A stretch of 64,000 nucleotides of DNA from Paenibacillus ehimensis NBRC 15659 (GTDB lineage: Bacteria; Bacillota; Bacilli; Paenibacillales; NBRC-103111). Positions 8,374 through 15,150 of this stretch are shown in pieces. Made by a program: the position numbers and the translations under genes. Location: assembly GCF_004000785.1 (NCBI RefSeq), contig NZ_BILX01000016.1, positions 1 to 64,000 on the forward strand, in the 5' to 3' direction. The notes under the pieces were generated by a model, which was given only the letters and a program-made list of their open reading frames with translations, ran no database searches and was not told where the DNA came from. Each line of letters starts with the position of its first letter. Within the stretch, counting starts at the first letter, position 1.

Positions 8374-9873
8374 TCAGGCAATTTGAGCTTGTGACGACTG
8401 CTTGAGGAGCTCGCGGAATTGGTCTCCGGAAAGCACTTCTTCGGCAATCAAAATGTCAAGCGATTGTTCGAAAACGGATCTGTGGCTCTCCAGCATGCGC
8501 CGGGTCGCCTCCGTCAACTCTTCCAAAATCGCGGCATTTTCCTTCATAAGCTCCTGCTTCGTAACCATCTCGCGGTCGATGATGCCAAGCCTTGTCAGCC
8601 CCGAATCCATCATCGTGCGCACCATGTTCAGCGCCTGCTCGAAATCGTTGCGCGAGCCGGTGCTTCGTCCGCCGTAGAACATTTCCTCCGCCACGGCACC
8701 GCCGAGTGCGACCATAATCTGCTGCTCGATCTCCGCTTTCGTGTACAAATACTGATCTTGCTGCGGATTATGGCGCACAAAACCGAGCGCTTTCCCGCGA
8801 GGGCTGAGCGACACTTGGGAAACAGAACCCGGCCGCACCAGCTCGGCGGCAATAGCATGTCCAAGCTCATGAAGCGCGACGCGTTCCCGCTCTTCCTTAT
8901 TCGATTCGCGGTCCGTCTTCTCGCCGAGCATGACCTTATCGACTGCCAGCGACAAGTGCTGCTGTCCGATCACATCCGATTCGTCCCGCATGGCATAAAT
9001 TGCCGCTTCGTTCATTACGCTTTCCAGCTGTGCACCGGAGAAATGGAACGTTTCCCGCGCGATCGCTTCCAGATCGACTCCTTCGGCCAGCGGCTTGTTT
9101 TTGGCATGGATGTTCAGAATGTGCAGACGGCCCTTTTTGTCCGGCAGATCGACTTCGATATGACGGTCGAACCGTCCGGGACGCAGCAGGGCGCCGTCCA
9201 GCATTTCCTTGCGGTTCGTGGCCGCAATGATCAGAACGCGGGGCGTTTCGCTTGTATGAATCCCGTCCATCTCGGTGAGCAATTGGTTCAGCGTCTGATC
9301 GTATTCCCGATGCTGACCGCCATCCCGCTTGCCGCCGATCACGTCGATCTCGTCGATAAACACAATAGCGCTCTCTTTGTTCTCCTTCGCGGCACGCGAG
9401 CGGGCTTCCTTGAACAAGTCGCGGATGCGGCTCGCTCCGACGCCGACATACATTTCGACGAATTCACTGCCGGATGCCGCCAAAAACACGGAGTTCGTGT
9501 AATGCGCAGCAGCCTTCGCCATCAACGTTTTCCCGGTTCCCGGAGGACCCGTCAGCAGAATGCCCTTTAGCGGACGAATGCCGAGCTTTTTAATATCGTC
9601 ATAACGGATCAGAAAATCAAGCGCCTCTTTCAGCTCGCCTTTTGCCCGATCCTGCCCGCCGATATCGTCGAACGTCAGGAAGCCCGGCGTTTTGCCGCGC
9701 GATTTGCGTTCCGACCCTACGTTCAGCCCTCCGCGCGCGCGCGCCATATACAAGAAGGTACCCAAGATCGCGGCCATAAATACGATAGGAAACAGATTCA
9801 CTCCGATATAAAGCAGGAAGATAACAAGAACGGGTATAAAGCCGAGCAAAATCTCTTTGCCGTACTTACTCAT
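8374..9873 (-). CDS. compact FtsH-like membrane AAA+ zinc metalloprotease
   Basis: A 499-residue protein. The frame is open further upstream, but the ATG at 9873 follows GGGGGTG and starts the hydrophobic N-terminus, so it is chosen. Two close hydrophobic segments (residues about 8-24 and 26-43) are followed by an AAA+ module: Walker A GPPGTGKT (109-116), pore motif FVEMYVGVGASR, Walker B IVFIDEID (170-177), arginine-finger region RPGRFDRH. The protease domain has HELGH (335-339) and a downstream Asp in RNDFEQA that fits the third zinc ligand. Bacterial FtsH has about 75 extracytoplasmic residues between its two membrane helices and about 640 residues in total; this protein lacks that domain. 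Its gene overlaps the preceding one by 8 bp, so the two are translationally coupled. Confidence 0.9.
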   Translation of the reverse strand: MSKYGKEILLGFIPVLVIFLLYIGVNLFPIVFMAAILGTFLYMARARGGLNVGSERKSRGKTPGFLTFDDIGGQDRAKGELKEALDFLIRYDDIKKLGIRPLKGILLTGPPGTGKTLMAKAAAHYTNSVFLAASGSEFVEMYVGVGASRIRDLFKEARSRAAKENKESAIVFIDEIDVIGGKRDGGQHREYDQTLNQLLTEMDGIHTSETPRVLIIAATNRKEMLDGALLRPGRFDRHIEVDLPDKKGRLHILNIHAKNKPLAEGVDLEAIARETFHFSGAQLESVMNEAAIYAMRDESDVIGQQHLSLAVDKVMLGEKTDRESNKEERERVALHELGHAIAAELVRPGSVSQVSLSPRGKALGFVRHNPQQDQYLYTKAEIEQQIMVALGGAVAEEMFYGGRSTGSRNDFEQALNMVRTMMDSGLTRLGIIDREMVTKQELMKENAAILEELTEATRRMLESHRSVFEQSLDILIAEEVLSGDQFRELLKQSSQAQIA

Positions 9874-10399
9874 TCGGCCACACCCCCAGTTTGGCAGGCG
9901 TTCTCGGCAGCATGACATACTTGCTCGCCGTGCCGTCCGATAGCGTAACGTACACATATTTGTCGTCCATCTCCGTGGACGCTTTAATTCCGTCGCTGCC
10001 CTGAGCCTGCAGCGTTTTCGGGATTTGCGCATACTGCTTCGTTTCCATGGCCTGAGCCACCTCGAACAAAGCGGAAGACCACCATTGCTCCAACCGCGGC
10101 GACGGATCGTTCACGACTTTGAGCTTTAATTCCTTGGTGCCCAATGTCGTACGACCTTCGGTTTGGATCTTGCTATATACTTCACGCAGGTTCGTACCCG
10201 GTGCAAGTTTCAATTCCATACGGGCATCCGGCCCGCTTAAATCCATAGACACCAGCTCAACCCCGGAAATGCCGGAGACGACCTTTTGCAGCGGACTTTC
10301 CATTGCCAATGTCCGGTAAGCAAAATAACCGCCGAACAGCAGCGTTGCCGACACAAGAACACTCAATACGACAGGCAAGAGACGTAACTTCATATTCAT
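9866..10399 (-). CDS. membrane-anchored protein of unknown function, partner of the FtsH-like protease
   Basis: 177 residues. One N-terminal signal-anchor helix (about residues 6-28), then an extracytoplasmic domain of about 145 residues without cysteines. The ATG at 10399 is chosen because AAGGGGG lies 11 bases upstream; a second ATG at 10393 is possible. It is the first gene of a two-gene operon and its stop overlaps the start of the AAA protease gene, which suggests that the products form a complex. Since the protease lacks the usual FtsH outer domain, this protein might supply sensing or adaptor functions outside the membrane; that is inference only. I do not recognise the family. Confidence 0.8.
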   Translation of the reverse strand: MNMKLRLLPVVLSVLVSATLLFGGYFAYRTLAMESPLQKVVSGISGVELVSMDLSGPDARMELKLAPGTNLREVYSKIQTEGRTTLGTKELKLKVVNDPSPRLEQWWSSALFEVAQAMETKQYAQIPKTLQAQGSDGIKASTEMDDKYVYVTLSDGTASKYVMLPRTPAKLGVWPNE

Positions 10400-10487
10400 C
10401 AGCTATACGTCCCCCTTTCTATAAATTCATGTGAAAAAGCTTCAGACGAAGTTTCCCATCTATACGTTTTAGCCATACCGTTAGTAT

Positions 10488-10517
10488 ATCATATCGTATA
10501 TACGAATGTTGATGCAA
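10488..10517 (-). promoter_or_regulatory. sigma-A promoter of the FtsH-like operon with a palindrome in the spacer
   Basis: Minus strand: TTGCAT, 18-bp spacer, TATGAT. The spacer contains the perfect 12-bp palindrome TCGTATATACGA (10494-10505), a candidate operator. Confidence 0.6.
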
Positions 10518-10589
10518 TGTGTGGCAATTGAATGAATGGCGGCGTGCGCCTCCACTGCTTTTTGGAACTCCGCTTGCAAGCTAACGATA

Positions 10590-10638
10590 AAGAACAGCCG
10601 CGGAAGATGCCGCTTCGTTCGGCGTTTCCCGCGGCTGA
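10590..10638 (-). terminator. terminator after the ypmB-like gene
   Basis: Minus strand: 9-bp GC-rich stem CAGCCGCGG/CCGCGGCTG with a 25-nt internal region that can fold further, followed by TTCTTT, 27 bp after the stop codon. Confidence 0.65.
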
Positions 10639-10664
10639 TTTCGGCATTTGAACGCCGGTTCGTG

Positions 10665-11159
10665 CTACTGAATGGTCAAGCGCAGCGTATCGATCGCTTG
10701 GCCGTCCTTAAAGGCGTAATAATCGTAAAAATGCTGTTCCGGCTTACCCTCCGGCTGCAGCTTATAGAATACCTCCCAGACCAGCTGGCCGCTGCGGATC
10801 CCAGGGGTCGTCCGGAGCACCTTCGCTTCCGGATGCGCCGCTTTCACCTTCGCTTCAGCCTGTGACGCATCGATTCCGGCACTGCCCATTTCCGTATGGA
10901 TCTCGTCCTGGCCTACCCATACATACACCGGTTGGCCGATTTTGTCTTCCCCCGTGATGACCGTATAAGGCTTCTCCGCAACGAACCGTTCGACCTTAAC
11001 CGCTTTGGACAATACCGTCTTCTCGTAAGCGGTAAGGACGGCAGCCCGCTGCTCGGTCCATTCCTTATCCATAATGAAGTTAAAAGCCATGCTCATCCCG
11101 GTCACAATCACAACTGCCGCGGCCCCGGCAATGATCGTGATCTTCCATGTCTTACGCAC
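10665..11159 (-). CDS. ypmB: TseB/YpmB-like cell wall elongation regulator (DUF5590)
   Basis: 164 residues with one N-terminal membrane helix (residues 7-27) and an extracytoplasmic PepSY-like region (KPYTVITGEDKIGQPVYVWV..., FYDYYAFKDGQ). This matches the YpmB/TseB family; B. subtilis TseB interacts with PBP2A during cell elongation. In B. subtilis ypmB lies next to dinG and aspB; here it lies 36 bp downstream of the MTA/SAH deaminase gene, so both are probably in one transcript. The family call rests on the overall pattern and neighbourhood. Confidence 0.82.
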   Translation of the reverse strand: MRKTWKITIIAGAAAVVIVTGMSMAFNFIMDKEWTEQRAAVLTAYEKTVLSKAVKVERFVAEKPYTVITGEDKIGQPVYVWVGQDEIHTEMGSAGIDASQAEAKVKAAHPEAKVLRTTPGIRSGQLVWEVFYKLQPEGKPEQHFYDYYAFKDGQAIDTLRLTIQ

Positions 11160-11195
11160 CGGCGGCCTCCTTTCTGCCTAGTCGTGCTGAGACGC

Positions 11196-12494
11196 TTAGA
11201 GAGCCGTCAATCGCTCGAAGCTTTGCTGCGCCTCGAATTTGACCTTCTCTTCGTCCATGGTCAGGCATTCGCCTTTTCGGACGACCCAGCGTCCGTCGAT
11301 GCACACGTCCGTCACATCCTTGGAAACGGCGGAATAAACGACGTGCGAGATGAAATTCGTCCGCGGGTAGAAATGCGGCTGATCGATATCAAGCGCGATA
11401 AAGTCGGCCTTCATTCCTTGCTTAAGCGCACCAACGTCGTTTAACCAGATTGAACGTGCCCCGTCAAGCGTACCAAGCTTCAAAGCCTCCGAAGCGGATA
11501 CCGCTACGGGATCGCCGGACACGCCTTTGTGGATCAAGGCCGCCAACCGCACCTCTTCCAGCATGTCAAGATTGTTATTGCTGGCGGCTCCGTCCGTTCC
11601 CAAGGACACGAGTACGCCCGCCTTGAGCAGCTCCGGCACTCGCGCTACGCCGCTAGCCAGCTTCAGGTTGCTGCCGGGGTTGTGCGAAATGCGCACGTCG
11701 TACCGCTTCAGCACTTCGATCTCTTCGTCGGTCAAGTGTACTCCATGAGCTACGAGAGTCGGACGGGAAAACACGCCGAGCTTCTCCAAATGCGCTACCG
11801 GACGCAATCCGTATTGTTCGACGTTTTCCTGCACTTCCCTGGCCGTCTCCGACATGTGGGTGTGGATCGGCAAATTCAAGTCGTGAGCCGCCTGCACAAT
11901 ACGTTCGATATAATCCGGAGGGCAGGTATAAGGAGAATGCGGCGACATCATGGTCGTGATGCGGCCGTCCGCTTGGCCGTGCCAATCTTTTGCAAAAGCA
12001 ATCGCTTCGGTCAGCTTGGCGTCCTGGATCTCCCGCGAGCACAGCCCGATCACGCCGCGCGTAAGGCAGGCGCGGATACCGCTCTCTACCGCCACATTCG
12101 CCACTTCATTCATATGATCGTACATATCGACGAAGGTCGTCGTTCCGCCCTTCAGCATTTCCAGCACGGACAAACGGGTGCCTGCACGTACATCCTGCGC
12201 GGTGAACTTCCCTTCCATTGGCCACATTTTCTCCTGAAGCCAAACTTGAAGCGCCATATCGTCGCCGTAACCGCGAAGCAGCGACATCGCGGCATGCCCG
12301 TGCGTATTGACGAGCCCCGGCATGAACAGCTTGCCTGAACCGTCGATACGCTCGTCGTATGAGCCTGCAGGAAGCGGCGCCTGTTCTCCGATATATGTAA
12401 TGCGGTTTCCTTCAATGACCATGCACCCCTGGATGATTGGCGCCTCTTCATTCATCGTTAGAAACGTTCCGTTTTCGATTATTGTTTTCTTCAC
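11196..12494 (-). CDS. mtaD: 5-methylthioadenosine / S-adenosylhomocysteine deaminase (amidohydrolase)
   Basis: A metal-dependent amidohydrolase of about 432 residues in the MtaD/TrzA group, which deaminates MTA and SAH to the inosyl forms. Metal and active-site motifs: NTHGHAAMSLLRG (HxH), HTHMSETAREVQEN, ARPTLVAHGVHL-like His motif (VAHGVHLTDEEI), and SLGTDGAASNNNLD with the catalytic Asp. Start: the sequence GGGAGGGGATTG...GTGAAG offers TTG at 12503, only 3 bases from GGAGG, or GTG at 12494, at a better distance; GTG is preferred with moderate certainty. Substrate assignment inside this family from sequence alone is not certain. Confidence 0.85.
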   Translation of the reverse strand: MKKTIIENGTFLTMNEEAPIIQGCMVIEGNRITYIGEQAPLPAGSYDERIDGSGKLFMPGLVNTHGHAAMSLLRGYGDDMALQVWLQEKMWPMEGKFTAQDVRAGTRLSVLEMLKGGTTTFVDMYDHMNEVANVAVESGIRACLTRGVIGLCSREIQDAKLTEAIAFAKDWHGQADGRITTMMSPHSPYTCPPDYIERIVQAAHDLNLPIHTHMSETAREVQENVEQYGLRPVAHLEKLGVFSRPTLVAHGVHLTDEEIEVLKRYDVRISHNPGSNLKLASGVARVPELLKAGVLVSLGTDGAASNNNLDMLEEVRLAALIHKGVSGDPVAVSASEALKLGTLDGARSIWLNDVGALKQGMKADFIALDIDQPHFYPRTNFISHVVYSAVSKDVTDVCIDGRWVVRKGECLTMDEEKVKFEAQQSFERLTAL

Positions 12495-12569
12495 CGGACA
12501 CAATCCCCTCCCAATACAAATACAATCTCGTTTTCAATGTACACCCTGCGGAGGACAAAAATCAAGCTG

Positions 12570-12599
12570 ACTATACCTATGGGGGGGGAATTCGGTCAC
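12570..12599 (-). promoter_or_regulatory. probable promoter of the mtaD-ypmB operon with a C8 tract in the spacer
   Basis: Minus strand: GTGACC, an 18-bp spacer holding eight consecutive C (12581-12588 are G on the plus strand), then TATAGT. The -10 is good and the -35 moderate. Confidence 0.45.
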
Positions 12600-12770
12600 A
12601 TAGCAAAAGATTTATTAACATAATGTAAAATGGATAAACTAAGAATTGCATTCCGTTGTTTGATTATGTTATTTTTAATTTTGTGTGAATTGGCGCGTTT
12701 TTTCTACATATTTCTTGCTACTTAGTTTAATTTTTTGTAAATTTTCAATTACCTGGGAGGCCAAAACCGT

Positions 12771-13391
12771 ATGTTGTTTACCAAAAAGAATGACACCGAT
12801 TTTCTGCTGCTGCTCATTAAAGCGTCCGAAAATACGCTTGACGCCGCGCAGATGTTTCGGAATGCCGTCATGGGTAGCGAGCCGCCGGCTACGTTTTATC
12901 CGCAGCTGAAAGAACTCGAAAACAAAGGAGACCAAATCACACACCAAATCTTTAAAGGCTTGAACAAAGTGTTCATCACGCCGCTGGACCGCGAGGATAT
13001 TATGGAGCTGGCCTCCAAAGTGGATGACGTGCTCGACGGGATCGAAGCCACGATCGCCCGTTTCGATTACTTGAATATCACCGTATCCGATAAATATATG
13101 AAGGAATTTTCCGCCGTGCTCGTTGCAAGCTGCCAGCACATTCTGGACGCCTTCAAGCTGCTGTCCAAGAAAAAATACATGCAAATCACCGAGCATACCG
13201 TACAAATCAACAGCTTGGAAAATGAAGCCGACCGTCTCATGCGCGAAGGCATTCGCGAGATTTTCACCCATCCTAAGGACCCGTATCACGATTTTAAATT
13301 AAAAGAGCTTTATGAGCGCCTGGAGCAAACGACCGACGCATGCGAAGACGTAGCCAACATTTTGGATAGCGTAGTCCTGCGATATTCTTAA
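12771..13391 (+). CDS. DUF47-family (PhoU-like) phosphate transport accessory protein
   Basis: 206 residues, nearly all helical, with the PhoU-like arrangement of the DUF47/TIGR00153 family (ENKGDQITHQIFKGLNKVFITPLDREDI in the N-terminal half). The ATG follows TGGGAGG at good spacing. Genes of this type are paired with PiT transporters, as here (57 bp gap), and are thought to control their activity. It stands on the plus strand, divergent from mtaD. The 270-bp AT-rich region upstream shows no promoter I would defend for this direction. Confidence 0.93.
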   Translation: MLFTKKNDTDFLLLLIKASENTLDAAQMFRNAVMGSEPPATFYPQLKELENKGDQITHQIFKGLNKVFITPLDREDIMELASKVDDVLDGIEATIARFDYLNITVSDKYMKEFSAVLVASCQHILDAFKLLSKKKYMQITEHTVQINSLENEADRLMREGIREIFTHPKDPYHDFKLKELYERLEQTTDACEDVANILDSVVLRYS

Positions 13392-13448
13392 CAGGACCGT
13401 TTTACAATTCGGAACATGGGTACGACTCAGCCTGCTTAGGAGGAAACT

Positions 13449-14450
13449 ATGTTAACCATTCTCATCATCATCGTAGCTCTGGCGCTCCTCTTCGACTTTA
13501 TTAACGGTTTCCACGATACGGCCAACGCCATCGCTACATCGATTTCAACCCGGGCGTTATCGCCGCGCTTTGCCGTATTTTTCGCCGCCATACTGAACTT
13601 CGTCGGCGCGATCTTTTCCTCGGAGGTGGCCAAGACGGTCGGAGGCAAAGTCGCCAATCCTGCTACGATCGACAACGGCGTATATATCGTGATCGCTGCG
13701 TTGTTGTCCGCCATTATCTGGAACTTGTTGACCTGGTACTACGGTATTCCTTCGTCTTCTTCCCATACGCTGATCGGTTCTCTTGCCGGAGCGGTTATTG
13801 CAGGGGCGGGAGTCGGGGCGCTCAACTGGTCCGGATTTAAAGAAATCGTTCTGATTCTTGTCCTGTCGCCAATTGTCGCCTTTGCCACAGGCTTCGTCAT
13901 CATGTGGATCATCCGCAAGCTTATCCTGGTTAGCGGCAATCAATCCCGTTCGAAGATGAATCGCACATTCAAGAGCTTTCAGGTGCTCTCTGCAGGCCTG
14001 CTTTCTTTCTCCCACGGAGGTAACGATGCACAGAAAGCGATGGGGATCATCGTCTTCGGTCTTGTCGCACTAGGGTACCAGAATAATTTGGATGTGCCGT
14101 TATGGGTGAAAATGGCGGCCGCGACCGCCATGGGACTTGGAACCTCGATCGGCGGCTGGAGAATTATCAAGACGATGAGCAAAAAGCTGCTAAAAATCGA
14201 ACCGATTAACGGCTTCGCCTCGGATTTGAACTCGTCTATCGTGATTCAGACCTCTACGCATCTCGGCATGCCGCTCTCGACAACGCATGTCATCTCGTCT
14301 TCCATTATCGGAACGGGCTCCGTGATGCGGTTTCACGATGTGAAATGGGGGACGGTTACCCGCATGGTCATGACGTGGGTGATCACAATTCCGATCAGTA
14401 TGATTCTTGCCTTTGTCATTTATAAAATTCTGTTCGCTCTTGTTGGGTAA
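13449..14450 (+). CDS. pit: PiT-family inorganic phosphate transporter
   Basis: 333 residues with about nine or ten membrane helices. The two PiT signature repeats are present: DFINGFHDTANAIATSIST near the N-terminus and FSHGGNDAQKAMGIIVFGL in the second half. The transporter takes up phosphate (or metal-phosphate) with a cation. It is preceded by TTAGGAGGAAACT and forms an operon with the DUF47 gene. A bidirectional terminator follows. Confidence 0.95.
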   Translation: MLTILIIIVALALLFDFINGFHDTANAIATSISTRALSPRFAVFFAAILNFVGAIFSSEVAKTVGGKVANPATIDNGVYIVIAALLSAIIWNLLTWYYGIPSSSSHTLIGSLAGAVIAGAGVGALNWSGFKEIVLILVLSPIVAFATGFVIMWIIRKLILVSGNQSRSKMNRTFKSFQVLSAGLLSFSHGGNDAQKAMGIIVFGLVALGYQNNLDVPLWVKMAAATAMGLGTSIGGWRIIKTMSKKLLKIEPINGFASDLNSSIVIQTSTHLGMPLSTTHVISSSIIGTGSVMRFHDVKWGTVTRMVMTWVITIPISMILAFVIYKILFALVG

Positions 14451-14474
14451 GAACGGACAGGCCTAAGCGAAACG

Positions 14475-14529
14475 GCAAAAAAAGGATAGAGCTCCAGAAC
14501 AACGTTCTGTCAGGCTCTATCCTTTTTCG
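14475..14529. terminator. bidirectional terminator between pit and rex
   Basis: AAAAAGGATAGAGC and GCTCTATCCTTTTT form a long stem around a loop of about 20 nt with A/T runs on both sides, serving the convergent pit and rex transcripts. Confidence 0.9.
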
Positions 14530-15150
14530 TTAATCCAAATAATAAGCCAAGCTCTGCAGCTCCGTCGTAAAATCGGCATGATGCACCCGTACTTCGCTTG
14601 GCACTTTAATAATGATCGGAGCAAAATTTAGAATCGCCTCGATACCGGCCTCCACAAACTGATTGGCCACCTGCTGCGCCTCTGCCGCAGGAACGGTAAT
14701 AATCCCGATGCGGACCTTTAGCTCTTGGATGGTTGCCTTCATTTCGCCCGTAGACTTGACCTTCAAGTTGTTGATCGTATCCCCGATCTTCGATTCGTGC
14801 GAATCGAAGACGGCTACGATTTTCATGTTGTCTTTCAGGTACGCATTATAATTGCATAAGGCGCGGCCCAAATTTCCCGCTCCCACCAACGCTACGGGAA
14901 TGATTTTATCTAGCTTTAAAATTTGACGGATTTTCTCGATCAAATAGTCGACGTCGTAGCCGATTCCCTTTTTGCCGAATTCCCCGAAATAAGCCAGATC
15001 TTTACGGATTTGCGCCGGATTCAAGTCCAGCTTCTGCCCGAGATCCTGAGAGGACACCGTCTGCACGTTTTTCTTGCTGAGTTCGTTCAAGAAACGGAGG
15101 TACACCGGAAGCCGGCGCACGACTGCCTCGGAAATTTTCATCGTCTTCAT
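14530..15150 (-). CDS. rex: redox-sensing transcriptional repressor Rex
   Basis: 206 residues: N-terminal winged helix (about 1-80, SSQDLGQKLDLNPAQIRKDLAYFGEFGKKGIGY) and a Rossmann NAD(H) domain with VALVGAGNLGRAL. Rex represses respiratory and fermentative genes and is released by a high NADH/NAD+ ratio. Its ATG overlaps the stop of dinG (ATGA), so translation is coupled to dinG. Another in-frame ATG lies at 15141. I found no clear Rex operator (TTGTGAA-N4-TTCACAA type) in the window. Confidence 0.96.
   Translation of the reverse strand: MKTMKISEAVVRRLPVYLRFLNELSKKNVQTVSSQDLGQKLDLNPAQIRKDLAYFGEFGKKGIGYDVDYLIEKIRQILKLDKIIPVALVGAGNLGRALCNYNAYLKDNMKIVAVFDSHESKIGDTINNLKVKSTGEMKATIQELKVRIGIITVPAAEAQQVANQFVEAGIEAILNFAPIIIKVPSEVRVHHADFTTELQSLAYYLD

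Noticed and set aside
12600-12640. Pho box (TTAACA) upstream of the DUF47-pit operon
   Set aside because: Only one TTAACA-like repeat; the needed direct repeats at 11-bp spacing are not seen.
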